NCBI GenBank assembly: GCA_013824615.1
Contig: PNOC01000022.1
Span: forward strand, 1-53,840
Direction: 5' to 3'
From: Thermodesulfovibrio sp.
Lineage (GTDB): Bacteria; Nitrospirota; Thermodesulfovibrionia; Thermodesulfovibrionales; UBA6898
Length of the DNA stretch: 53,840 nt
Part shown: positions 24,756 to 33,693 of the stretch, in pieces
How positions within the stretch are numbered: the first letter of the stretch is position 1
Layout of the letters: the number at the start of each line of letters is the position of its first letter
Translations under genes and position numbers: made by a program
The notes under the pieces: model-generated
What the model saw: the letters and a program-made list of their open reading frames with translations, nothing else
What the model was told of the DNA's origin: nothing
Database searches by the model: none

Positions 24756-26598
24756 CCTGTATATTTAACCAAAGCGGTCCATTAGCTGTTTGGTAATTTC
24801 GGCCCTCAATGTTGGTTTGCCCTCTCGTTATATAAAATAAATTATCTTTTGTCTCACCATTTTCCTTTGGTGCATTGAATAGATGCGATAAAGAAAGCTG
24901 CTCCTTCTCATTTGCCAAGAGCGCTTCAAGTTTTTCCTTGTTCTTCAAAAGATGCGTGTAGTCCTCGTTCTCTACATCTCCGCCGTCGCACAAAGACTTT
25001 ATTCTAGCATCAAGGTTTTCAATGGCTGCCTTAAGAGTACTAAGTATATCTAAGATAAATTCATTCTTTAGAACGAACTTGTATTTGCCTTTTAAATAGA
25101 AAAGATACGCCGAATTACTTGACAGAGGAAGCAACTGTAACGCTTTGCCGCTTTTATCTTCCGTAAACAACTCGACATCGATAGGACTAAATATTGGAGG
25201 AGCTGCCGGAACTCCGATCCTTGAAATACTTGAGGAAAAAGCATTTTGAATCTGCAGAGCAAAGGGCAACTTCAAGCGAGCGACTCTTTTAAAACCTTGC
25301 GACGAAAGCCCGTCAACAAACGAACCAAATTGCTCACTCGATATTCTTTTTAAATACCAAGCTATCCTAAACGATTCTTTTTTACCCTCTGCAATAATTT
25401 CTATTAACTCCGTTCTAATGCGCGGCTCCGAGCCTTTGGGGTCAGCTTTTGCATGTGAGAAAAGTTCTCCATGTAAAAGAACAACCGATTGCACCTTAGG
25501 TATACTTCTAACTAAATCACATTGTGGGGTTACTACTAGGCGGACTTCTTGATCCTTTACAAATAGATCGCCGAAATCCACCGGACTATCTTCAAGAATA
25601 GTCTCGAAAATTGCCCCTTGGTAGACTTCTGTTAATGTTGGTGATGGCAAAAATTGCGACGACGGTAACTGAGCTAAATGTAGACTATTAACTTCATTGC
25701 GCTCCGCTCTCAACTTTGAAGCAAGAAGACTAGCAAAATATTCACTTAACAACCATAACATATAATCACCAAATGGATGTCCTTCTTCCTCCAAACTCAA
25801 TTTTTGAATATAGGCATAGTCAAATATATTCAGTTTACAAATGCTATTCTCAAAATCGGTAATTGTATCGCTCACCTTGAGTTTGAACGAAGATATAAAA
25901 CTTGCGATTTTGCTAGAAGCTTCACGCGATCTTAAAATTGTATATAATTCAAGCGTCAGCCTGTCTTTTTCCGGCATATAAGACTTGGGAATAAAATAAA
26001 ACATACCTCCAACAATATTTGCTTCTCCACGAAAATGATCTTGCATAGCCACAGTAAGACCTGAATGGGATGTCATTAGTATGATTAAAGGTTTGCTGGG
26101 TCCATATTTTTCAGCAAGTTTTCGGGCGATAGAAATCGACTTGCCAACAGCTTCTTTTTTTAAAGATTCTGTTTTATCAGGCCCCAAATAATAATCGATG
26201 AAGACAATCTCATAAATATTATCAATTTCAACATCCTGAGGTCCAAAACAACGATAAGAGATAGAACGTTCATCTAAGTAGTTACATAAGTCTTTAAGGG
26301 CGGGTTCTTCTTTCTCGTCTTTAATTTTCTGAATAAACTCTTCAAAGGGTTTACTTAATTTATTCAGAGACTCTTTTTTCTCCCACAATATCTTAAGCTC
26401 GTCGTTTCCAATGCCGTCACTATCATCAGCAGCTATGCCAAGCTCTTTTAGTTCCTTTCTTGCATCCTTATCAGGTTCTATTGCTTGCCAAAAGCCCTCT
26501 ATCTTGTCGTCATTGTCACCTCTGACAGGGGGATCGAAAGAATCGTCAATAATTGCAATCTTGTCGCAACCCACCAGTAGGCTCTTGATAGTCGGCAT
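24748..26598 (-). CDS. Receiver-domain-like protein of the defence-like operon
   Basis: 616 residues, AT-rich in codon use. The first 225 residues read as a two-component receiver interrupted by a long charged insertion: IAIIDD with Asp18-Asp19, then about 100 residues, then EIVFIDYYLGPDKT with Asp135 as candidate phosphoacceptor. LIILMTSHSG (Thr176 or Ser177) and FYFIPKSYM (Lys205) complete the usual receiver quartet. The rest (about 225-616) is not a family I recognise; it has a VVTPQCDLVRSIPKVQSVVLL segment and a long helical stretch near the C-terminus. The gene starts 6 bases after the stop of the double-GHKL ATPase gene and overlaps the PAPS-reductase-like gene by 8 bases. It is probably the partner of that histidine-kinase-like ATPase. 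Confidence 0.75.
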   Translation of the reverse strand: MPTIKSLLVGCDKIAIIDDSFDPPVRGDNDDKIEGFWQAIEPDKDARKELKELGIAADDSDGIGNDELKILWEKKESLNKLSKPFEEFIQKIKDEKEEPALKDLCNYLDERSISYRCFGPQDVEIDNIYEIVFIDYYLGPDKTESLKKEAVGKSISIARKLAEKYGPSKPLIILMTSHSGLTVAMQDHFRGEANIVGGMFYFIPKSYMPEKDRLTLELYTILRSREASSKIASFISSFKLKVSDTITDFENSICKLNIFDYAYIQKLSLEEEGHPFGDYMLWLLSEYFASLLASKLRAERNEVNSLHLAQLPSSQFLPSPTLTEVYQGAIFETILEDSPVDFGDLFVKDQEVRLVVTPQCDLVRSIPKVQSVVLLHGELFSHAKADPKGSEPRIRTELIEIIAEGKKESFRIAWYLKRISSEQFGSFVDGLSSQGFKRVARLKLPFALQIQNAFSSSISRIGVPAAPPIFSPIDVELFTEDKSGKALQLLPLSSNSAYLFYLKGKYKFVLKNEFILDILSTLKAAIENLDARIKSLCDGGDVENEDYTHLLKNKEKLEALLANEKEQLSLSHLFNAPKENGETKDNLFYITRGQTNIEGRNYQTANGPLWLNIQDA

Positions 26599-26604
26599 TC
26601 CTGC

Positions 26605-28965
26605 TTACTCCATTTCTAAAACAAACGTATTAAGATTACCAGAATCATCGTTAATCTCATCGGATAGGTAAAGCTTTGAATTATTGTATTCTGCAATTTC
26701 TTTGGAAATATACAAACCTAACCCCCTGCCCAATTTGAATGGTTTCGTTGAGAAAAAGGGTTGAAAAACTTCTTCTCTTCTCTCAGGTGAAATGCCTGGC
26801 CCGTTGTCAGTAAAAAAAAGCTTGGAAGTATTTGTGTCAATTATTACAGTTATCTCAGGTTTAAAATTCCCAAAGTCTTCTTTATGAGCCTTAAGCCAAT
26901 AAACTGAATTAGCAATAAGATTCTCCATTATTTGGACAATCATACCCTTGACGGCTTTAATGTAAAATTTCTTTTCGCCTTCAGGCACAACAATTAACTC
27001 AAATCTTATAGCATGTCGTTTGAACTGCGCTTTATGGGCATAGAGTATTTCATCTATCCAATTAACAAGGTTAAAAGTTTCCTTGACTTGCCGACCTCTG
27101 GTACTCACAGGGTCAATCATTTTGAGTCGCTTTTGTAGCGTCTTTAACTGCCATTCAAAAGTTTCGAGCTTCTTCTCTAAGGACGCCGGCATCTTTTGTT
27201 TGTCTATGTCTTTCAATTCATTTAGTATGTTCAATGATGCCCTACTAAGTTCATGTGCAATAATTTCTGCCATCAACCCAATGCCAGCCAAGTTTAGATA
27301 TTTTGTTCTGTCGTCTTCGTGGATATCAGCAAGATCTTTTGCCCTATTAAAGAGCTTAATTATATCAATTTTTGTTTCCTCTAATGCTTTTAACGCTGGA
27401 TTTTGTTTTGGGATACGAAATTCTCCGACGAGTTTTGAAAGATTCTCTTCTAACCTTTCCTCCTCATCCTCCAAGCGTTTTTCAAGCGTTCTAAAACTTA
27501 ATCGTTCTTGAAGTTTCATTTCGCGGTCAATATTTAATGTAAATAGCTTGAATTCATTGAAGAGAACGATTTTAAGAAGAGTAACAAAAGTTTCTTTCTC
27601 ATCATTCCTGACAAGTCCTTCCCTGTTTGTTTGATCTATTAGCATAGGGTTACGTATTGAAGAGATTGTTGCTTTTCCAATAACTTGCTGGCGGTTCAAT
27701 TTAAAACCAGACGAGCCCCATGCTTTCTTATCTAGATCCAACCAGTCATTGTCGGCTCCACCATACGGCAAAACCCTGAAGCCATCCCTGAAAACCATGA
27801 TCCCCCCAGCCCATTGATTGATGAGATCTCGCAGTTCGATTTGCGTCCCCCATCCATCAATTCCCTTTATCAAGCGCTTATTGTACCAGTAAAACATTAG
27901 CTTAAATGGCCCAAGAGAACGCAACACAGATGGCGATTCGAGGTCACACAATTTTTTCAGATCACTGAAATAATACTTAAACTTTTTTTGCTTTTTATGT
28001 AACAGATAATCGATCTTGCCAGAGAGCATAGGTCCCTCGTTTTGATCAATTCGGAACTCAGCTGAAACACGCGCATGCGCCATTTCATAGAGAAGTTTAT
28101 CAAAGCTACGCGTTTTGACTTCTTTATCATTGAATTCGAGCAATATAGGATATTTCGATTCTTGGGTAAAAGGATCAATAAGCTTTCGAAATTCTTCTGT
28201 TGAGATTTCACGCAGTTTATCTGTCGACCATCTTGATTTCAGTGCGGAAACAGTAATGACAGTGCCCGAAGAATCTGCATCGTTCGCCTTCTTGTCATCC
28301 TTCCACGGGGCAACACTTATATCCTCCACGAATAAATCAGATTCATGCGAAAACCGAGACCAGTCAATTTCAAGAAAGTTCCAATATTTTTCCCCAGCTT
28401 TCTTTGTGCGCACGCGTAGGCGATCCCCGAGCCTCATCACGGAAAGACGGCCCACCCCTTTTTCTCCAAGTACCGGCTTAATAGATTCCTCAATTGATTC
28501 CTCCGCATTGCTAAGATATTCAGTCCGCAGTTTTTGTCTTTTTAGATAGCGTGATCGGGTACCTATTGTTAGATACACATCCTGAAGGTCCTTTAGCGAC
28601 ATTCCTTCCCCGCAATCCTGAATGCGAATATAATTTGCAGAATCCAGAGCTCTTTGTAAATTGTCCCAGGACTTTGCTGCCTCAATCTTATCTTGAAGTC
28701 GTTCAAGTTTGGGCGAACCTGGCGCGATTGCTGATATGATATTTTCTTTTGCTTCTTGGATAGATAGATTGCTCTCTCTATTAGTCATAAGGGCTTTCAA
28801 TTCCCTGTATTTCGAATAGGGAATTCGTTCAATAACACTTATTCTTACATCAGGAGAATCCGCATCAAAGGCATTTTTGATTAACTCATAGAATGCAATA
28901 GCATCAGAACTAATAAGCTCAGCCCCCAGCTGTAAAATTGTTCTTGCAGCGATTTTAAAACCCAT
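26605..28965 (-). CDS. Double-GHKL ATPase: Hsp90/MORC-type N-terminus plus histidine-kinase-like C-terminus
   Basis: 786 residues. The N-terminal part has ELIKNAFDAD (27-36, N-box), DCGEGM (117-122, G1) and GEKGVGRLS (167-175, ATP lid), as in Hsp90, MutL and MORC ATPases. The C-terminal part is a second GHKL domain of the sensor-kinase type: ENLIANS (681-687), DNGPG (720-724) and GRGLGL (746-751). Ahead of it lies a helical segment with His571 in GLMAEIIAHELSRAS, where the phospho-accepting H-box of a kinase would be. No membrane segment is present, so it is cytoplasmic. It may sense a phage-related event through the first domain and signal to the receiver-like protein encoded next. Base composition is visibly more AT-rich than in the surrounding genes. 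Confidence 0.85.
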   Translation of the reverse strand: MGFKIAARTILQLGAELISSDAIAFYELIKNAFDADSPDVRISVIERIPYSKYRELKALMTNRESNLSIQEAKENIISAIAPGSPKLERLQDKIEAAKSWDNLQRALDSANYIRIQDCGEGMSLKDLQDVYLTIGTRSRYLKRQKLRTEYLSNAEESIEESIKPVLGEKGVGRLSVMRLGDRLRVRTKKAGEKYWNFLEIDWSRFSHESDLFVEDISVAPWKDDKKANDADSSGTVITVSALKSRWSTDKLREISTEEFRKLIDPFTQESKYPILLEFNDKEVKTRSFDKLLYEMAHARVSAEFRIDQNEGPMLSGKIDYLLHKKQKKFKYYFSDLKKLCDLESPSVLRSLGPFKLMFYWYNKRLIKGIDGWGTQIELRDLINQWAGGIMVFRDGFRVLPYGGADNDWLDLDKKAWGSSGFKLNRQQVIGKATISSIRNPMLIDQTNREGLVRNDEKETFVTLLKIVLFNEFKLFTLNIDREMKLQERLSFRTLEKRLEDEEERLEENLSKLVGEFRIPKQNPALKALEETKIDIIKLFNRAKDLADIHEDDRTKYLNLAGIGLMAEIIAHELSRASLNILNELKDIDKQKMPASLEKKLETFEWQLKTLQKRLKMIDPVSTRGRQVKETFNLVNWIDEILYAHKAQFKRHAIRFELIVVPEGEKKFYIKAVKGMIVQIMENLIANSVYWLKAHKEDFGNFKPEITVIIDTNTSKLFFTDNGPGISPERREEVFQPFFSTKPFKLGRGLGLYISKEIAEYNNSKLYLSDEINDDSGNLNTFVLEME

Positions 28966-28990
28966 TTATATAATCACCGTTCTGAACACA

Positions 28991-31900
28991 TCATTTCTCC
29001 TTGTCAGACATCATCTTCCAAAAAACCCTCGAAGCAGCAGCCAACCCAACTCTTTTACCTTTCTTTATTACCGCAGTTACCTCAGCCTCTATTTCATCCG
29101 CCTGTGCCTCCTCATCCTTCGACAGATATACCACCTGTTCAACTTCTGTCCCGTCAGACTGGGTAATCGCTATTCGAATGGCAGAGCCTATATTATTTTT
29201 TCCTTTCGATTTAAACGAGATACTTTCCACACGCTTGAACCTCGAAGCCAGCAGATTCGTCTCATAGGAAAACAAGTCTTCATCTGTGTCATACCACCTT
29301 GAAGGAGGCTTGGAGCATATCAAGCTTCCCATCGATTCCAGCCACTCGGATTCAGACAGTTTACTGTCCGCCAGGCGCATGCAAAACGATTTCAGGCGGG
29401 GTTCAGTGATCGTGACAAGTATAGTTTCGGAGATCTCCGCCAATGCGGTCCGTACTTCGCTGAAAGTACCTGGCATCTCGAATGACTTCATGATATGAGA
29501 CTTCATCCTTTCCTGAAGTTCGGGAAATGCGCCTTTCAATTCGTCCAACGCATTCTTGAGCGTAGAGATGAAGGTTTGCACCTCTTTCTCACTTGCATTT
29601 TTTTTATCAGAAAACGCATCGCAGCCGCAGGCCTTTGGAAGATCGTGAAAGAGCAGATTCGCAGGTTCTTTCGCAGCCAACAATGCCGCTCTCACAGCCA
29701 GAGCAACAGGCGACAGTTTTTTCGTCTTATGGGTATACGATGGTAGCTTTGCAGTGAACTGACAGAGGGGCTGGACAACATCAAGGATGTCTGCCTTCCG
29801 TTTGCCTGGCTGCTGTAACTCCAAAATATTAAGAAGCTTGTCGAACAGGTCGGCACGAACCCCGGTTATCCTGCAGTACTGCATTTCAAAGGTCTCAGGG
29901 GCTTTCACGATCCGCTGGAAGTCATCGCCTTCTATATGCCGCATGAATGCGCCGTTTTCATAGAATGCGAGGTCATGCTCGTATACCTTCGCAAACACCG
30001 CAAGTAAAAGGGGCACTATTCCATCACGAACTCCGTAAGGTTGTTTGCGGAGTTCCATGAATATATCCGAAATCTTGATCCGGCTGTCAGGATTTTCCTC
30101 CATGAGCTGTTTGATCCGCTCAAGGCTGGGACGGACAATGCAGATATCTTTTTTCTCTTCTGGCACTAAAATTCTGCAACTGTCGCCTGATTCCTGATGC
30201 ATTCCCGCCTCTCTGAGCACAGAAAGGTAGATCGACATTTCAGGAGGTTTTTTTGTCTTATCCATGCCAAGCAAAGGCTCAGAGGCATATTTAAAGATAC
30301 GCTCTATCAGCCTCATCCGCGCGCCAACTGCCGCTGAACTGAGTGACCTTCTGTTGACAAGCTCATTGTGAATATGCGGGGCCATGCCGTAAACAATATC
30401 GCAGCTGTCCGAAAGACGAGAGAGAAGATCCCTGCCATTATTGATGACAACCGGGGTACCCTGGCAAAACCACTGTAACGTTGTCCTCTCCGCAAACTGC
30501 CTGAGACCGATAAAGCTCTGTATCCGTTTTTCAAGGGTCTTCCGTGATGCCGTGATCTGTCTTGAGACTTCTTCCGCAGCGTAACGGTCGTCATTCAGTT
30601 CCGTTGTATTTTTTTCAATCCATTGCCAGCGTTGGGCCTCCTGCACGAGCCCGGACAAACTGCCAAGTGGTTCAGGTATCGCTACCAGGACCTCTGGACG
30701 GTCAGCCAGCGCAATCGATTTTGCAAACTTCAATGCCTTTCGTCTCTCTTCATCGGTTTCACAAAGAGGAATTACAATCAGTCCGTCGGATGAATCAGAA
30801 TTATCAAACAGAGAATTACTGAGGTCGGCTGCCCCAGCATATCGCACTTCAAAATGCCTGAGATTTCCGGTTTTTATATAATGACGCCGGGCAACGAGTG
30901 GACGGGTCTCAAGATACTCCGCAATTATTGAAGAAATGCGGGGTGCGATGGGCAGGGCTTTGGATGCATCGTCGTATATCTTCTCGATGTTTACGCTGGT
31001 ATGAGGCCATAGGCAATAGCCTCCTGATGCTCCGCGGTTATAAAGGACCTTCTTTACCTTCTGAAGCTTCTGCAGAACAGCCTTGGCATGGCGTGTATCA
31101 GCCGCGTTTTCGCCTGTCAGTGCCATAAGCACAGCCTCTTCCGAGGCCAAAAGGTTGCTTGTATCCAATAAGTTTAACAGCCCTACTGTCTTTAAAATCC
31201 GGAGTTCAATCTTGTCAGTGGGATGAAAGCTCTCTATTACCGAATCTATATGGTTCCAATGGCTTCGATAGCTTTGAATGCTTAACCTGTGTCCAAAAGC
31301 AGTCCGGGCATAATCGTACAAATTATAGAGCCTGTAAAAACTATCTTCACCTATAGACCGACTGGCAAAATCCTGAAGTCCAAAGGGCTCATTTGAGAGA
31401 AGAAAACTGAAGAGTGACCTTTCGTTCTGTCCGAACCTGCTAAAGAGTTTCACGAGCACTGGTAATACAGAGGGATGAAGAGGATAGAGACTTGCCGCAT
31501 TCGCAATCATCGTCTTTCGGTTGAACGCAGATCCATACCATCCCAGATTGAGTGCAGACTCCATATCAAATTCTGCCTGGGCTGCAAGATCACGCGGCAA
31601 CTGTTTTATTTTTAAGTTCAGGGCATTGGCAACAAGCCCTGCCATCTGTTCAAGCGGCTGATCAAAAAACAACTCCTCGAAGCGGCCTGCAACCTTCTCC
31701 CATTCCTTCTGTGCAGATTGCGACATTTGGTCCGCATAGGTATTAAACCCCTGATGGAGCAGGCCAACAATAAAAAGAGGGTTCTTACCGCTCCGCATCG
31801 CAGCTTCTGCCAGTTTTTGGAGGAAGTAAACATCCTGGCGGTCGGGATGGAGCGACGCAAATTCAAGAAACTTACCCAGTTCATCGAGGATTATTAAAAG

Positions 31901-32452
31901 CCCGGCACCCTTGCCCGACTCCTTCACATAAGCATTTGCCTCTGTGATCAGCTCGACCACATTATCATCAGAGTCCACGATGGTTGCTCTGTCAAGCTGT
32001 ACCTGAATCTTATCAATGACCTTAGGCAGCCTTCCACGCTCGGAATAACGCTGCAATGCATTTCGCAAGGACCGGAGCAGGGCAATACTAAGGGGCTCTC
32101 GTGAGCCAGTGACCAGAACGGGCAAAAAATGGGGGACGGATACGCCTATTTTATTGAAGTCAATTATTTTCTTGATCTTGGGTGACAGACCTTCATAACG
32201 TCCGGCAAAGAGATGTGCAAGTACCAGGGCAAAGGATGATTTCCCTGAGCCGTAGTCGCCTGTAATTCTCCATGCCCTCTGACCCGAAGTCTCAGCTAAA
32301 CCAGCAGCCATACGCTCAAGGTTGTTTTTTGCATAATCAGTAAGAACATAGCCCTGAAGGGCAGATGTATCCGCAAAATCCCTCTCCAGATGGACGGAAC
32401 GGAGATAGCGGCTTTGGATTTGGAAAAGATCAGCAATCCTGTTTTCAGGCAT
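28991..32452 (-). CDS. Large P-loop ATPase of the defence-like operon (BrxC/PglY-like)
   Basis: 1153 residues. Walker A is GDYGSGKS (65-72); Walker B is LLIILDELGKFLEF (Asp190-Glu191). A sensor-like region with LFIVGLLHQGFN follows, and long helical and mixed segments continue to a C-terminus rich in charged residues. The size, position of the P-loop and the ILDE(L/I)GKF style resemble BrxC/PglY ATPases of BREX systems, but I cannot assign it to that family with certainty. No nuclease motif is evident. Its start lies inside the last codons of the DUF4007 gene (8-base overlap, ATGCCTGA), so the two are translated together. Probable role: an ATP-driven scaffold or remodelling machine on DNA. 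Confidence 0.75.
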   Translation of the reverse strand: MPENRIADLFQIQSRYLRSVHLERDFADTSALQGYVLTDYAKNNLERMAAGLAETSGQRAWRITGDYGSGKSSFALVLAHLFAGRYEGLSPKIKKIIDFNKIGVSVPHFLPVLVTGSREPLSIALLRSLRNALQRYSERGRLPKVIDKIQVQLDRATIVDSDDNVVELITEANAYVKESGKGAGLLIILDELGKFLEFASLHPDRQDVYFLQKLAEAAMRSGKNPLFIVGLLHQGFNTYADQMSQSAQKEWEKVAGRFEELFFDQPLEQMAGLVANALNLKIKQLPRDLAAQAEFDMESALNLGWYGSAFNRKTMIANAASLYPLHPSVLPVLVKLFSRFGQNERSLFSFLLSNEPFGLQDFASRSIGEDSFYRLYNLYDYARTAFGHRLSIQSYRSHWNHIDSVIESFHPTDKIELRILKTVGLLNLLDTSNLLASEEAVLMALTGENAADTRHAKAVLQKLQKVKKVLYNRGASGGYCLWPHTSVNIEKIYDDASKALPIAPRISSIIAEYLETRPLVARRHYIKTGNLRHFEVRYAGAADLSNSLFDNSDSSDGLIVIPLCETDEERRKALKFAKSIALADRPEVLVAIPEPLGSLSGLVQEAQRWQWIEKNTTELNDDRYAAEEVSRQITASRKTLEKRIQSFIGLRQFAERTTLQWFCQGTPVVINNGRDLLSRLSDSCDIVYGMAPHIHNELVNRRSLSSAAVGARMRLIERIFKYASEPLLGMDKTKKPPEMSIYLSVLREAGMHQESGDSCRILVPEEKKDICIVRPSLERIKQLMEENPDSRIKISDIFMELRKQPYGVRDGIVPLLLAVFAKVYEHDLAFYENGAFMRHIEGDDFQRIVKAPETFEMQYCRITGVRADLFDKLLNILELQQPGKRKADILDVVQPLCQFTAKLPSYTHKTKKLSPVALAVRAALLAAKEPANLLFHDLPKACGCDAFSDKKNASEKEVQTFISTLKNALDELKGAFPELQERMKSHIMKSFEMPGTFSEVRTALAEISETILVTITEPRLKSFCMRLADSKLSESEWLESMGSLICSKPPSRWYDTDEDLFSYETNLLASRFKRVESISFKSKGKNNIGSAIRIAITQSDGTEVEQVVYLSKDEEAQADEIEAEVTAVIKKGKRVGLAAASRVFWKMMSDKEK

Positions 32453-33368
32453 AAGCAGCCTCTAAGGTGTAAATCTCTGATAAAAAGTGCCTTCCTGATG
32501 TATTGAGGCGGGTCACCTGCTGCAAAGATGCGGATTCCTGATAAGAAAAAGCTCCCTTTGAATCCTTTTCTATTGTTTCAAGGCGTTCCCTCAGATCCCG
32601 TTCAGGAAGTTTAAATATCTGACCGGGGCTGCCGTGTCCCACTGATACGTCCCGGAAACTCAGGGTCTTTTCATTGGGGAGTCGCTTATTCCAATAATCA
32701 TCCAGACAATAGATAAACAGCTCTGACGTGATCTCAGATTTTTCCTCACGGCGGAAGGCATAGATCGATTCTCTTTTCCCGGTTTTATCTATCCTGCGCT
32801 CGCCTGTCTTCTGTATAAGTTCCAGTTCAACCAGTGGGCAATCAAGATTATCTTCCTGAATCTCGCCTTTTCTGCCCCTTGTAGGCACATAGGTATGGAG
32901 AAAAATATCAAAATGCTGTTCAATAGTTACGGGTGAAAGTTTGCGTTCGTACCGGTCTGCCTCTTTCTGGAAAGCTGACAGAACCTCTGTTCGACTTATC
33001 TCAGGATGCTGCCAGTGGTTCAGGAGAAAATCCCAGGCAAAAAGCGGCTCTTCAATCTGAGTTGAAAATTTCCAGTGGATAAGCCATAACGTACGAATGT
33101 CCTCCAGGTATGGATCGAATCCATCATGAGAGAGGAGCGCCTTTCCGAAATCGGTCAAAGTATATCCTCCACCTTTGGCAGGTTCTGCGATATCAGCCGC
33201 CTGCGCCCAAAAGCGAATGGCCCGAACCATATTCTTGCCAACACCCAAAGTTACCATGGCCTTTTCTTCATCCGCAAAGGCTTTAGAATCGGAATCAAGA
33301 GCGAGAAAGGCTTTTGGCAGCCAAGTGTAACGGCAGGGGAATGACTCATGACCGGAAAATTTATACAT
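32445..33368 (-). CDS. DUF4007 family protein
   Basis: 307 residues. It starts with the DUF4007 signature SGHESFPCRYTWLPK, then VTLGVGKNMVRAIRFWAQA, which may be a DNA-binding helical segment. YTLTDFGKALL follows, like a winged-helix wing, with DPYLEDIRTLWLIHWKF after it. The function of DUF4007 is not established; from memory, such genes tend to lie beside PAPS-reductase-family and Dnd-related genes, which the present operon agrees with. It is the first gene of the operon and could act as a DNA-recognition or regulatory subunit. The start ATG follows GGGGAG by 15 bases, with a possible promoter about 35 bases before the ATG. Confidence 0.82.
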   Translation of the reverse strand: MYKFSGHESFPCRYTWLPKAFLALDSDSKAFADEEKAMVTLGVGKNMVRAIRFWAQAADIAEPAKGGGYTLTDFGKALLSHDGFDPYLEDIRTLWLIHWKFSTQIEEPLFAWDFLLNHWQHPEISRTEVLSAFQKEADRYERKLSPVTIEQHFDIFLHTYVPTRGRKGEIQEDNLDCPLVELELIQKTGERRIDKTGKRESIYAFRREEKSEITSELFIYCLDDYWNKRLPNEKTLSFRDVSVGHGSPGQIFKLPERDLRERLETIEKDSKGAFSYQESASLQQVTRLNTSGRHFLSEIYTLEAAYA

Positions 33369-33402
33369 CTTTCGGATATTTAGCTCCCCTCAACATGTCG
33401 TT

Positions 33403-33432
33403 AAAATAGCACAGGGATTTCATAGCGGTCAA
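33403..33432 (-). promoter_or_regulatory. Possible sigma70 promoter of the defence-like operon
   Basis: On the minus strand TTGACC (33432-33427) and TATTTT (33408-33403) are 18 bases apart, about 35 bases ahead of the DUF4007 start. The -35 box is good and the -10 box moderate. No operator repeat was recognised. Confidence 0.45.
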
Positions 33433-33693
33433 TCGGCAATTACGCACCATTTTGTGCCTCTATCATGCTGAAATTATTTGATATTATAGAATATTTCTTC
33501 GCATTAGAACAGAAATTAGTGATCCTTACCCTCAGACCTGCGACTTTCCGGAGGAAGGCCTTACGGGCAGGGCAGCCATTGCGGGATAAAACAAACATCA
33601 TTGGCGAGAAAGCTCCTTCTGCGGCTTTAGGGAGAAGGGGCTGGAAATGCATTTAGAGAGAACACACATCCACCCCTCTGCTAGAATATAGTG
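33433..33693 (+). other. Intergenic region between the defence-like operon and the helicase gene
   Basis: The gap from 33369 to 33693 is 325 bases. Apart from the promoter above it holds an imperfect inverted repeat near 33612-33643 (AGCTCCTTCT ... AGAAGGGGCT) without a convincing T-run on either strand. A 63-codon open frame at 33465-33656 has no family resemblance or ribosome site. The start of the helicase gene has no clear Shine-Dalgarno. I see no repeat, tRNA or integration site here that would explain an island border. Confidence 0.4.

Noticed and set aside
33612-33643. Hairpin as terminator
   Set aside because: The stem has a mismatch and no T-run on either strand, and no gene ends there.
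33465-33656. 63-codon frame between the defence-like operon and the helicase gene
   Set aside because: Unusual composition, no ribosome site, no family; part of an inverted repeat lies inside it.
23676-33693. Complete BREX, Dnd or Ssp system
   Set aside because: No PglZ, PglX-type methylase, BrxL, DndD, DndE, SspB or restriction partner is present; only the PP-loop enzyme and a BrxC-like ATPase are shared in style.
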